Assembly: GCA_034435395.1 (NCBI GenBank)
Contig: DAOTXK010000182.1
Location: 1-23,613, forward strand
Length of the DNA: 23,613 bases
Origin: DAOTXK01 sp034435395
GTDB taxonomy: Bacteria; Chloroflexota; Anaerolineae; Aggregatilineales; Ch27
Direction of reading: 5' to 3'
In this document: positions 1-6,521 of the stretch, piece by piece
How positions within the stretch are numbered: the stretch's first letter is position 1
How the letters are laid out: each line of letters begins with the position of its first letter
Notes under the pieces: model-generated
Seen by the model: only the letters and a program-made list of their open reading frames with translations
Database searches by the model: none
Told to the model about the DNA's origin: nothing
Program-made: the position numbers and the translations under genes

Positions 1-2
1 GT

Positions 3-212
3 CATGACCGGATGGGGCGGGACTTCGACCCCGATCACATTCTGGCGCTGACGCCCCAACGCTCTTACAAGCTGGTGAAGGTTGAGCTTGTCGGCAATTA
101 TGCCCTGCAATTCTTCTGGGATGACGGCCATCACGCGGGCATCTTCGCCTGGGATTACCTGTACCGTCTTTGCCCGCCCCCGGCGGAGGAGGCCGATCAG
201 GCGACAGGCTGA
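3..212 (+). CDS. DUF971 (GBBH-like N-terminal domain) protein, 5' end cut off
   Basis: The reading frame is open from the left edge, so the N-terminus lies outside the window; an ATG at 12 is internal to the frame and has no convincing ribosome site. The visible 69 codons contain the block GNYALQFFWDDGH followed by GIFAWDYLYRL, which is the signature of DUF971, the domain also found at the N-terminus of gamma-butyrobetaine hydroxylases. Complete bacterial DUF971 proteins are roughly 100 residues, so about a third appears to be missing. The function of stand-alone members is not settled; some occur near Fe-S cluster or Mrp/ParA-like genes, but nothing in this window tests that. The gene converges on the response regulator downstream, with 47 bp between the stop codons. 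Confidence 0.8.
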   Translation, partial: HDRMGRDFDPDHILALTPQRSYKLVKVELVGNYALQFFWDDGHHAGIFAWDYLYRLCPPPAEEADQATG

Positions 213-222
213 CCTAAGAGGC

Positions 223-237
223 GCAGGGCCTCCCTGC
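223..237. other. Short hairpin between convergent genes
   Basis: A 6-bp perfect inverted repeat (GCAGGG, loop CCT, CCCTGC) lies between the stops of the convergent DUF971 and response-regulator genes. Neither side is followed by a T-run, so it is not a canonical intrinsic terminator. It may act as a bidirectional transcript 3'-end structure. Confidence 0.3.
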
Positions 238-259
238 CGTGCTCGCTGCAACTGGGGCT

Positions 260-913
260 TTAGAGGTAGTCCTTAAGGTGGTGCTGCACGGCGTAAGCGG
301 CGGCTTCCGCCCGGTTGGAAACGTTGAGCTTGCTGAGGATGTTGCTGACGTAGTTGCGCACGGTGCCTTCCCCCAGGAAGAGCGCCTGGGCGATCTCGCG
401 GTTGGTTTTTCCTTCGGATACCAGATTCAGGACCTGCATTTCCTGGGCGGTCAGGTCGGCGAACGCCTCCGCCTCTTCCTGCCGCTTGGCGCGGCGCACC
501 TCGTCCAGCACGCGTTTGGTCACGCTGGGGTCCAGCAGGACTTCATCGCGGCCCACCGCCTCAATCGCCTGGATCAGGCTTTGCCCATCGATCTGTTTGA
601 GGAGATAGGTTTCCGCCCCGGCGCGGAGGGCTGAGAACAGCATTTCATCTTCCTCATATGAGGTCAACATGATGACCTTAATCTGTGGGTGCTTCTGCTT
701 GATCGCCTGGCAGGCTTCGATGCCGCTGGCCCCCGGCAGCCGTATGTCCATCAGGATCACATCGGGCTGGTGAATGTCCGCTTTCTCGATGGCCTCTTTG
801 GCGGTGCGGGCTTCGGCGACCACCTCCAGACCCGGTCGGTGGGAGAGGAGGTCCTTAAGTCCCAGCCGCACTACTTCGTGATCGTCGACGATCATGATGC
901 GTTGTTCGGTCAT
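260..913 (-). CDS. NarL/FixJ-family response regulator, orphan
   Basis: A two-domain DNA-binding response regulator. Residues 4-120 form a receiver domain: acidic pair D10/D11, phosphoacceptor D56 in LMDIRLP, T84 and K106. Residues about 150-210 are a LuxR-type helix-turn-helix (LTAQEMQVLNLVSEGKTNREIA, then GEGTVRNYVSNILSKL). The 217-residue length is normal for the family. The start chosen is the ATG at 913, because AAGGG lies 9 nt upstream of it; the in-frame ATG at 922 has this purine tract directly abutting it. No histidine kinase gene is adjacent, so the partner is unknown. The receiver resembles the DevR/LiaR type, but the signal cannot be read from sequence. A TATAAT on the minus strand at 1030-1035 is a possible promoter. 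Confidence 0.95.
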   Translation of the reverse strand: MTEQRIMIVDDHEVVRLGLKDLLSHRPGLEVVAEARTAKEAIEKADIHQPDVILMDIRLPGASGIEACQAIKQKHPQIKVIMLTSYEEDEMLFSALRAGAETYLLKQIDGQSLIQAIEAVGRDEVLLDPSVTKRVLDEVRRAKRQEEAEAFADLTAQEMQVLNLVSEGKTNREIAQALFLGEGTVRNYVSNILSKLNVSNRAEAAAYAVQHHLKDYL

Positions 914-1029
914 GGATGGCATCCCTTAGACTGCGTGTTCATCCTGTCTGGTTCATCGTCAAGCGTTTATAAGCCGCCGGGTCTGCTGATCGCTTGCGTT
1001 CGACGAGTGGTAAGCCCAGTAACCTGGCT

Positions 1030-1035
1030 ATTATA
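1030..1035 (-). promoter_or_regulatory. Possible -10 box for the response regulator
   Basis: A perfect TATAAT on the minus strand lies about 115 bp upstream of the response-regulator start and just downstream of the tRNA-fMet terminator. No good -35 is seen at 16-18 bp, so support is weak. It would give the regulator a promoter independent of the tRNA. Confidence 0.3.
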
Positions 1036-1060
1036 ACGCAAAGACTCAGCCCCTGCTCAC

Positions 1061-1086
1061 AAAAAAGACGCCCAGGGAGGGCGTCT
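1061..1086 (-). terminator. Intrinsic terminator of tRNA-fMet
   Basis: On the minus strand an 8-bp perfect stem (AGACGCCC / GGGCGTCT) with a 5-nt loop is followed by a run of T residues (A-run 1061-1066 on the plus strand). It sits 9 nt after the tRNA 3' end, so the tRNA is a single-gene transcript. Confidence 0.9.
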
Positions 1087-1094
1087 GATCAGAG

Positions 1095-1166
1095 TAGCGG
1101 GGGCAGGATTCGAACCTGCGACCTCCGGGTTATGAGCCCGACGAGCTGCCACTGCTCTACCCCGCA
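1095..1166 (-). tRNA. tRNA-fMet (CAU), initiator
   Basis: The minus strand folds as a complete 72-nt cloverleaf with anticodon CAU in the loop CTCATAA. The anticodon stem ends in the three G-C pairs (GGG/CCC) that mark initiator tRNA. Position 1 (T) and position 72 (T) do not pair, which matches the unpaired 1:72 of bacterial initiators. The D-arm GAGC/GCTC and the T-arm GCAGG-TTCGAAT-CCTGC are intact. The 3' CCA is not encoded (CTC follows the discriminator A), so it must be added by tRNA nucleotidyltransferase. A promoter at 1179-1207 and a terminator at 1061-1086 flank it. Confidence 0.97.
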
Positions 1167-1178
1167 TCGACGGATGGT

Positions 1179-1207
1179 AGTATATCAGCAAGCAGCCTAT
1201 TTGTCAA
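1179..1207 (-). promoter_or_regulatory. Sigma-70 type promoter of tRNA-fMet
   Basis: The minus strand reads TTGACA (1207-1202), 17 bp, TATACT (1184-1179). The -35 box is a perfect consensus match. The predicted start falls about 6 nt before the mature tRNA 5' end at 1166. Confidence 0.88.
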
Positions 1208-1242
1208 AGGTGGATTTGAGAAATCCTTCTCGACCGCTGACG

Positions 1243-1266
1243 CCAGTAAGTTACCCGGTAAGTTAC
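1243..1266. repeat. 12-bp tandem repeat between divergent tRNA promoters
   Basis: Two adjacent copies, CCAGTAAGTTAC and CCGGTAAGTTAC, match at 11 of 12 positions. They sit between the divergent promoters of tRNA-fMet and tRNA-Val. They could be a protein-binding site or a chance duplication; nothing else in the interval 1208-1322 was recognised. Confidence 0.5.
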
Positions 1267-1322
1267 AGGGGGCCAGCCAGCCGGGGTCCGTCTCACCACA
1301 CTCCCCGCCCGGCATGACTGAC

Positions 1323-1351
1323 TTGTCAAAAGGGGTTCCTTTGTGTATACT
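1323..1351 (+). promoter_or_regulatory. Sigma-70 type promoter of tRNA-Val
   Basis: TTGTCA (1323-1328), 17 bp, TATACT (1346-1351). The predicted start is near 1358, about 6 nt before the mature tRNA at 1364. The architecture matches the divergent tRNA-fMet promoter. Confidence 0.85.
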
Positions 1352-1363
1352 TGCAACAACAGT

Positions 1364-1437
1364 GGGGCGTTAGCTCAGTTGGCTAGAGCACTCGGTTGAC
1401 ATCCGAGAGGTCAGAAGTTCAAGTCTTCTACGTCCCA
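1364..1437 (+). tRNA. tRNA-Val (GAC)
   Basis: A 74-nt cloverleaf: acceptor GGGGCGT/ACGTCCC (with one G-T pair), D-arm GCTC/GAGC, anticodon arm CTCGG-TTGACAT-CCGAG giving anticodon GAC, T-arm AGAAG-TTCAAGT-CTTCT, discriminator A. CCA is not encoded (CTA follows). A promoter at 1323-1351 and a terminator at 1445-1475 make it a single-gene unit divergent from tRNA-fMet. Confidence 0.97.
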
Positions 1438-1444
1438 CTACCAG

Positions 1445-1475
1445 GACTGCCTCAGCTGCGAGGCAGTCTTTTTTT
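1445..1475 (+). terminator. Intrinsic terminator of tRNA-Val
   Basis: A 9-bp perfect stem (GACTGCCTC / GAGGCAGTC) with a 6-nt loop, followed by seven T residues, 8 nt after the tRNA. Confidence 0.93.
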
Positions 1476-1556
1476 GAGCGTGCGCTGGGGCAATGGGCTT
1501 TAGACCTTCCTCATGGTGGAACCTCGAGTCCGTTGAGGAGCGGTGAGCGACCGGCG

Positions 1557-2069
1557 TCAACTCTCGCTGATGGCGACTGAGAAAAGTCTATCGCCGGCCT
1601 TCGGATCGGAGCGAGGGTCGCGCAGGCGGATGCTCCTCACCACGTCCATGCCCTCGATGACCCTGCCAAAGACGGCGTGCTTGCCATCCAGATGAGGGGT
1701 GGCCAAGTGGGTGATAAAAAACTGGCTGCCGTTGGTATTCGGTCCGGCGTTGGCCATGCTCAGGATGCCGGGGCCGTTGTGTTTGAGGGCCAGCGCCCCC
1801 GGTTCGTCGTCGAAGCGGTAACCGGGGCCGCCGGTCCCGGTGCCCAGGGGGCAACCTCCCTGGACCATAAAATTCTCGATCACGCGGTGGAAGGTGGTGT
1901 TGTCATAGAAACCTTCGCGCGCCAGAAAGACAAAATTGTTGACGGTCCTGGGAGCTTTATCGGCAAAAAGCTGTGCTTTGAAGTCACCACGCTCTGTATG
2001 GAAGGTGGCGACGTAGCGCTTGGTGGGATCAATGCCCATGGGGGGCGGGCTTTTGTACGTCTTGGCCAT
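1557..2069 (-). CDS. Peptidyl-prolyl cis-trans isomerase, cyclophilin type
   Basis: A single-domain cyclophilin of 170 residues, which isomerises Xaa-Pro peptide bonds during folding. The family hallmarks are present in order: FHRVI with catalytic R62, FMVQGG with Q70, the MANAGPNTNGSQFFIT block at 105-120, and the LDGKHAVFG block near 128-135. The position of the cyclosporin-binding Trp of eukaryotic cyclophilins is His here, as is common in bacterial ones. There is no signal peptide or membrane anchor, so it should be cytoplasmic. The ATG at 2069 is supported by AAAGGAG 9 nt upstream (2079-2085). It is divergent from the MaoC gene. Confidence 0.96.
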   Translation of the reverse strand: MAKTYKSPPPMGIDPTKRYVATFHTERGDFKAQLFADKAPRTVNNFVFLAREGFYDNTTFHRVIENFMVQGGCPLGTGTGGPGYRFDDEPGALALKHNGPGILSMANAGPNTNGSQFFITHLATPHLDGKHAVFGRVIEGMDVVRSIRLRDPRSDPKAGDRLFSVAISES

Positions 2070-2143
2070 CAGGATATGCTCCTTTGTTGTGGTATGACTG
2101 GGACACGCTTCCGGGCATCCATTGTACTCGGAGATAGGGATTG

Positions 2144-2172
2144 TTGCTCCCCATTGATGGCAAGGCTACAAT
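2144..2172 (+). promoter_or_regulatory. Candidate promoter of the MaoC-MBL operon
   Basis: TTGCTC (2144-2149), 17 bp, TACAAT (2167-2172), about 44 bp upstream of the MaoC start and in the divergent gap with the cyclophilin. The match is reasonable but not strong. Confidence 0.4.
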
Positions 2173-2215
2173 CGCTGCCGCGCTGTGCGACGTGACCAAC
2201 AGGAGAGAGGCGCTG

Positions 2216-2674
2216 ATGCCCACCGGATTGTTCTTCGAAGACCTTGAGCTTGGCCAGTCGCTGACCACGCGGGGACGGACCATCACCGAGGCCGATGTGG
2301 TGAATTTCGCCGGGCTGTCGGGGGATTACAATCCGCTGCATACCGACGCGGAGTTTGCCGCCCGCACCGAATTCGGCCAGCGGATTGCCCACGGGGCGCT
2401 CGGCCTCAGCATCGCCATCGGCCTCAGCTATCAGCTTGGCTTCTTGGAAGGCACGGTGATGGCGTTTCTGGAGCTCCAGTGGAAATACAGCCTCCCCACC
2501 TATCTTGGGGATACCATCCACTGCGAGATCGTGGTCAAGGAATTAAAGCCTATGCCGCGCCTGGGTGGGGGGAAGGTTGTGCTGGGCGTCAAGATGATCA
2601 ACCAGGACGGCAAAGTGAGCCAGCGGGGCGACTGGACGATCCTGGTGCGCAGTCGTCCCCAGGCCGCCGAATGA
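2216..2674 (+). CDS. MaoC-like hot-dog dehydratase / (R)-specific enoyl-CoA hydratase
   Basis: A 152-residue single hot-dog domain of the MaoC/PhaJ type, which hydrates trans-2-enoyl-CoA or catalyses related thioester reactions. The active-site motif GDYNPLHTD gives D37 and H42, with the five-residue spacing known for PhaJ, and is followed by an RIAHG segment. The start at 2216 is set by the strong purine tract AGGAGAGAGG (2201-2210) 5 nt upstream; a longer frame from 2141 lacks such a site and has no homology-like N-terminus. Its stop overlaps the next start (ATGA), so the two genes are co-translated. Substrate chain length cannot be read from sequence. Confidence 0.93.
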   Translation: MPTGLFFEDLELGQSLTTRGRTITEADVVNFAGLSGDYNPLHTDAEFAARTEFGQRIAHGALGLSIAIGLSYQLGFLEGTVMAFLELQWKYSLPTYLGDTIHCEIVVKELKPMPRLGGGKVVLGVKMINQDGKVSQRGDWTILVRSRPQAAE

Positions 2675-3675
2675 CCGCCCCCCTGCCGACGGCACTGCCC
2701 GGCCTGTTGGTGTTGCCGTTACCGACGCCGTTCCCCATCGGGCGGATCAATGCCTATATTGTCCGGGATGATGAACTGACGCTCATCGATACCGGCGTTA
2801 ATTCGGAGCAGTCCTACCAGGCACTGGTGGCCGGGCTGGCGGCCCTGGGGGCAGCGCCCGCCGACCTGGATCGGGTGCTCATCACCCATCACCACACGGA
2901 CCATATCGGCCTGGTTGATCGGCTGGCGGCGGAGAGCCGGGCCGAAATCTGGTGCCATCAGCGATGTGTGCCCTACGTCGAGCAACCCCGGCAAGCGCGC
3001 GGCCACCTTTGGGAGTGGAGCGCTGGCGTGTGGCGGGAGGGGGGCGTGCCGCAGCCCTTGCTGGAGCTGACCGGACAGTTGTTCGCCTGGCTGGATGCGT
3101 TGAGCAACGGCACGGCGTCGGTGGCGCGGACATTAAATGATGGCGAGGCAGTCGATCTGCTGAACCGGTCCTGGACGGTGCTGCATACGCCCGGCCATGC
3201 GGGCGACCTGCTCTGCCTGTACGAGCCGGGGGAACGGATTCTGCTGGCTTCCGACCACCTGCTGCGCGATGTCAGTTCGAATGCGCTGGTGGAGCCGCCT
3301 GAGCCGGGGCAGAAGCGCCCTCGCCGCCTGCTGGAGTATATGGCGCAGTTGCAACGCGTCGCCGACCTCGGGCCTCGCATCGCTTACGGCGGGCATGGCC
3401 CTCCGGTGGCCGATGTGCCCGGCCTGGTGGCCGAGCGACTCCGCTTCCACCGGGAGCGCGCCGGGCGCATCCTGGCCTTGTTGGGCAGCGAAACACGCAG
3501 CCTGTGGGAGATCGCCGAGTTGATGTTCGCCCGCGTTGCCGAACCGGAGAAGTTCCTGGCGTTGAGCGAAGTGCTCGGCCACCTGGACTGGCTGGAGCGC
3601 GATGGCCGGATTGGCCGGGTGAAACACGGGGACATCACCGCCTGGCGGGTGCTCAAAGGCCCGGATGATCGGTGA
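2671..3675 (+). CDS. MBL-fold metallo-hydrolase with C-terminal winged-helix-like region
   Basis: A 334-residue protein of the metallo-beta-lactamase fold. The zinc ligands are complete: HxHxDH at 73-78 (ITHHHTDHIG), H176 in HTPGHAGD, D195 in LASDHL and H242 in YGGHGPP. The N-terminal strands include the usual NAYIV and LIDTGVN segments. Residues about 255-334 are helical and end in a short wing-like tail, the arrangement of LACTB2-like and related MBL hydrolases. The start overlaps the MaoC stop by 4 nt, so the two probably act together, for example on CoA thioesters. This is inference; glyoxalase-II-like or RNA-related activity cannot be excluded. Confidence 0.92.
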   Translation: MTAPLPTALPGLLVLPLPTPFPIGRINAYIVRDDELTLIDTGVNSEQSYQALVAGLAALGAAPADLDRVLITHHHTDHIGLVDRLAAESRAEIWCHQRCVPYVEQPRQARGHLWEWSAGVWREGGVPQPLLELTGQLFAWLDALSNGTASVARTLNDGEAVDLLNRSWTVLHTPGHAGDLLCLYEPGERILLASDHLLRDVSSNALVEPPEPGQKRPRRLLEYMAQLQRVADLGPRIAYGGHGPPVADVPGLVAERLRFHRERAGRILALLGSETRSLWEIAELMFARVAEPEKFLALSEVLGHLDWLERDGRIGRVKHGDITAWRVLKGPDDR

Positions 3676-3697
3676 GGCGGTCGGCGCGGGGTTTGTT

Positions 3698-3726
3698 TTG
3701 TGTTTTTGCCCGTTTCGGTCTAAAGT
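3698..3726 (+). promoter_or_regulatory. Weak candidate promoter of the lipoprotein gene
   Basis: TTGTGT (3698-3703), 17 bp, TAAAGT (3721-3726), 44 bp before the lipoprotein ATG, within an AT-richer patch of the intergenic region. Confidence 0.33.
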
Positions 3727-3769
3727 TTGAGTGGCCCCGCTGAGAGATGTTACAGGGAGCAGGATCGCC

Positions 3770-5377
3770 ATGTCTCGTGCCCAGGCGCGGGGTGCCGTGC
3801 TGTTGGGGTTGCTGCTGCTGGCGGCTGCTTGCGGCGATGCCAGTCTGCCGGTCACGCTCACGGCCCAGGCGGACGCCCTGACCGCCCAGGCCAGCGATCT
3901 GACGGCGCAGGCGGATGCCCTGGCCGCCGCTGAGGATTGGGTCGGGGCGGCCCGTGTGACGCTCACCGCCTGGCCGGGGAACGCGCTGGCTACCCAGAAT
4001 GCCCTCCTTAGCGCCGGGGCCACCGTGCAGGCGCGGGTGGCGCAGCAGGCGGTCAGCACGGCGCAGGCGGTGGAGGCGACTATTCGGGCGGATGCTGTAG
4101 CCGAGGTCGAAGCGGTGGCGGCGACCGACCTGGCGATACAGTTGGCGACGATCGATGCTGGAGGCCGCGATCTGGCGACAGCGGTTGCCGAGCGGGAGAT
4201 CTTCGTAGCGACGGCGACGCAGGCGGCGCAAGACTTTGCCGTGGAACTGGCTGGCTGGCAGGCGGCGGGGACGGTGGCAGCGGCTGGCTATGCCACCCAG
4301 GTGGCTGACCTCAGCGCGGCGATGACCCAACAAGCGGGCGATCTCGCGGTGGCGGAGGCGGCCCGGGACCTGATCGCCGGGACGGCCACGGCCCAGGTGC
4401 CCGTGGTGGCTACGGAGCGGGCCGGGTGGGAGGCGACGGTGACCACACAGGCTGTCGCTGTCGCGACCAACATGGCCGAACTGGACCAGGTGATGGCTGC
4501 GCAGTCGGAAAGCCTGGCCACCACCGTGGCTGAGCGCAGCGCGCTGGCCCAGGAAGCCACCCGGAGCGCCGTGGTGGCCGCTGCCGAAAGCGAGGGCTGG
4601 CAGCAATTGGTGACCGCTCAGGCCGCCGGGCACGCCACCCAGGTGACTGAGCTGGATGCCATCATCGCGACTCAGGCGGCGGTCATTGCCACCCTGTCAG
4701 CTCCAACGCTGACCCTCACGCCCTCACCCACGCCCACGCCTACCGCCACGTTTACCTCATCGCCCTGGCCGACCAGCACGTCTCCGCCACCCACGTCGAC
4801 TCCGACGCCCGCGTCAACGGACACCGCCTCGCCCACGGCCATGATGGTGTCTTCGGCCCTGCCGACCAACACCCCGTCCTATACGCCGACCCTCACGCCT
4901 TCGTTCACGGCCACTTTTACCCCTACAGCTACCGCCACCTTCACCTGGACAGCGACGGCGACGGTTACGCCCACCGCCACGGCCACGCCAACCCTCACGT
5001 CCACGTCAACATGGACTTTGACCCCCACCATCACCCATTCGCCGACGGCCACGCCGACCTTTACGTCCACGCCAACATGGACTTTGACCCCCACCATCAC
5101 CCGTTCGCCGACGGCCACGCCAACCCCCATTCTGTGCTGGGTGTTTGTGGACCACGAATCGGGGGTCAACCTGCGGGGCGAACCCCGGCTGGGGGCGACT
5201 CTGGTCACGGCAGCGCCTCAAAAGACGGTGATGACCGTGTTGCGCGCCAGCCGCGACGCTGAAGGGCGGCTGTGGTACCTGGTTGACGCGGCGCTGGCGA
5301 CCGGCGTGATCCGGGGCTGGGTGGCCAGCGATGTGGTGGTGGAGCTGACCGATTGCCCCGCCGAGAGCCTGCGTTAA
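3770..5377 (+). CDS. Repeat-rich surface lipoprotein with Thr/Pro linker and SH3-like domain
   Basis: A 535-residue predicted lipoprotein of unknown function. A signal peptide (Arg-containing N-terminus, LLGLLLLAAAC) ends at lipobox Cys21. Residues 30-57 are four heptads (LTAQADA, LTAQASD, LTAQADA, LAAAEDW). Residues 118-312 hold three 57-residue repeats and a partial fourth, each full copy with Gly-Trp at repeat positions 45-46; the composition suggests Ala-rich helices or coiled coil. Residues about 313-455 are a Thr/Pro/Ser-rich linker, encoded partly by a 66-bp tandem duplication. Residues 456-535 look like a bacterial SH3 domain (GVNLRGEP, then RLWYLV and GWV), bracketed by Cys456 and Cys529. 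The ATG at 3770 is preferred over an in-frame GTG at 3731 because it begins the signal peptide. It probably acts outside the membrane, with the SH3-like domain presented on a stalk. Confidence 0.88.
   Translation: MSRAQARGAVLLGLLLLAAACGDASLPVTLTAQADALTAQASDLTAQADALAAAEDWVGAARVTLTAWPGNALATQNALLSAGATVQARVAQQAVSTAQAVEATIRADAVAEVEAVAATDLAIQLATIDAGGRDLATAVAEREIFVATATQAAQDFAVELAGWQAAGTVAAAGYATQVADLSAAMTQQAGDLAVAEAARDLIAGTATAQVPVVATERAGWEATVTTQAVAVATNMAELDQVMAAQSESLATTVAERSALAQEATRSAVVAAAESEGWQQLVTAQAAGHATQVTELDAIIATQAAVIATLSAPTLTLTPSPTPTPTATFTSSPWPTSTSPPPTSTPTPASTDTASPTAMMVSSALPTNTPSYTPTLTPSFTATFTPTATATFTWTATATVTPTATATPTLTSTSTWTLTPTITHSPTATPTFTSTPTWTLTPTITRSPTATPTPILCWVFVDHESGVNLRGEPRLGATLVTAAPQKTVMTVLRASRDAEGRLWYLVDAALATGVIRGWVASDVVVELTDCPAESLR
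4121..4705 (+). repeat. 171-bp (57-residue) protein repeat, 3.4 copies
   Basis: Copies begin at 4121, 4292 and 4463, with a partial copy from 4634. The spacing is exactly 171 bp each time. Every full copy begins Ala-Thr, has Leu-Ala or a similar pair at 18-19, Glu at 42 and Gly-Trp at 45-46. The nucleotide sequences have diverged, so the repeat is old and kept at protein level. Confidence 0.8.
4979..5128 (+). repeat. 66-bp tandem repeat in the Thr/Pro linker
   Basis: Two full units (4979-5044 and 5045-5110) and the start of a third (5111-5128) encode 22-residue segments of the pattern TATPT.TST.TWTLTPTIT.SP. The units differ at only a few bases, so this duplication is recent compared with the 171-bp repeat upstream. 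The unit is a multiple of three, so copy-number change would keep the frame. Confidence 0.92.
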
Positions 5378-5493
5378 CCGCGCCAGGCGGCACGGCCCAT
5401 ACCTGGGCGAACATCAGCCCATCCCCCTGACCGGTGACGCGCCGGTTTCATATGTTTCTTTTACGCCCCATTAAGGTTCTTTAAACGAAAGAC

Positions 5494-5502
5494 TGCTATA
5501 AA
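5494..5502 (+). promoter_or_regulatory. Extended -10 promoter candidate of htpX
   Basis: TGC followed by TATAAA (5497-5502), an extended -10 element, in an AT-rich patch of the otherwise empty 5378-5556 interval. No clear -35 at standard spacing. The predicted start near 5509 gives a leader of about 48 nt. Confidence 0.42.
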
Positions 5503-5556
5503 AAGTACCAGAAGAGTTGACTGGTGAGTGGGATGATCGAGCAACAGGTGTGGCGT

Positions 5557-6417
5557 ATGGACAACACGATCAAGACGATGATGTTGATGGCCGCCCTGAC
5601 GGCGTTGCTGGTGGTAGCCGGATGGGCTATCGGCGGGCAGATGGGCATGATTTATGCCTTCCTCTTCGCCGTGATTTTGAACATGGGGGCGTGGTGGTTC
5701 TCAGATCGCATTGCCCTGCACATGAACAACGCGCAGGAAGTCAGCCCGGCGGAAGCGCCGGAGTTGCATCAGCTGGTGGAAACACTGGCAGCCCAGGCAG
5801 ACCTTCCCAAGCCGCGCGTCTATATCATCCCCGCCGACGCGCCTAACGCTTTTGCCACCGGTCGCGACCCTCAACACAGCGCGGTCGCCGTGACCACGGG
5901 CATTATGCGCCTGTTAAGCCGGGATGAGCTGGCCGGTGTGTTGTCCCACGAGCTGGCGCACATCAAACACCGTGACACGCTGATCGCCAGCATCGCGGCC
6001 ATCCTGGCCGGGGCGATCACGATGCTGGCCCAGATGGGGCAATGGTCGCTGCTGTTTGGTGGGGGGCGGGCCCGCCGACGAGATAGCAGCGGCCTGGAAG
6101 CGCTGCTCGGCCTGCTGATGATCATTCTGGCCCCGCTGGCGGCGCTGCTCATCCGGTTGGCGATCTCGCGTTCGCGTGAGTTCGGCGCGGATGAGGGCGG
6201 CGCGCATATCCTGGGCAGTCCGCTCCCGCTGGCTTCGGCCCTGGAGAAGATGGAGCGGTGGGCGGTCAGCCGTCCGCCGATGCCGGTCAATCCAGCCACG
6301 GCGCAGCTGTTCATCATCAACCCGCTGCGCGGCCCGGCTGCCGGTTTGGGGAGCCTGTTCCGCACCCATCCGGATACTGCCGAGCGGATCAGGCGTCTGC
6401 GCGAGATGACCCTATAA
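5557..6417 (+). CDS. htpX: HtpX-type M48 zinc metalloprotease
   Basis: An integral-membrane protease for membrane-protein quality control, 286 residues (E. coli HtpX is about 293). Two N-terminal membrane segments (about 8-24 and 29-48) precede the catalytic domain. The zinc motif HELAH is at H131-E132-H135, and E208 in SREFGAD is the expected third ligand. Two more hydrophobic segments lie around 142-165 and 180-203. The start at 5557 gives the usual short hydrophilic N-terminus (MDNTIKTMM) and has AGG 8 nt upstream; in-frame GTG 5524 and ATG 5533 would add up to 11 residues and cannot be fully excluded. It is monocistronic, with its own terminator at 6477-6521. Confidence 0.94.
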   Translation: MDNTIKTMMLMAALTALLVVAGWAIGGQMGMIYAFLFAVILNMGAWWFSDRIALHMNNAQEVSPAEAPELHQLVETLAAQADLPKPRVYIIPADAPNAFATGRDPQHSAVAVTTGIMRLLSRDELAGVLSHELAHIKHRDTLIASIAAILAGAITMLAQMGQWSLLFGGGRARRRDSSGLEALLGLLMIILAPLAALLIRLAISRSREFGADEGGAHILGSPLPLASALEKMERWAVSRPPMPVNPATAQLFIINPLRGPAAGLGSLFRTHPDTAERIRRLREMTL

Positions 6418-6476
6418 GAAGGGGCGGCAGTTTACTCTCAGCCCGCAGCGTGAAGGGCATGAGTGGGCAGTGGTGA

Positions 6477-6521
6477 GCGTTGGGCGATGGCCTGTCCGGC
6501 TGTGCCCAACGCCTATTTTTT
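6477..6521 (+). terminator. Intrinsic terminator of htpX
   Basis: A 9-bp perfect stem (GCGTTGGGC 6477-6485 / GCCCAACGC 6504-6512), with an 18-nt loop that can pair further, followed by six T residues at 6516-6521. The T-run overlaps the last codons of the convergent methyltransferase gene. Confidence 0.82.

Noticed and set aside
3731..3769. GTG start extending the lipoprotein by 13 residues
   Set aside because: The extension would put charged residues before the signal peptide; the ATG at 3770 gives a standard lipoprotein leader ending at the lipobox Cys.
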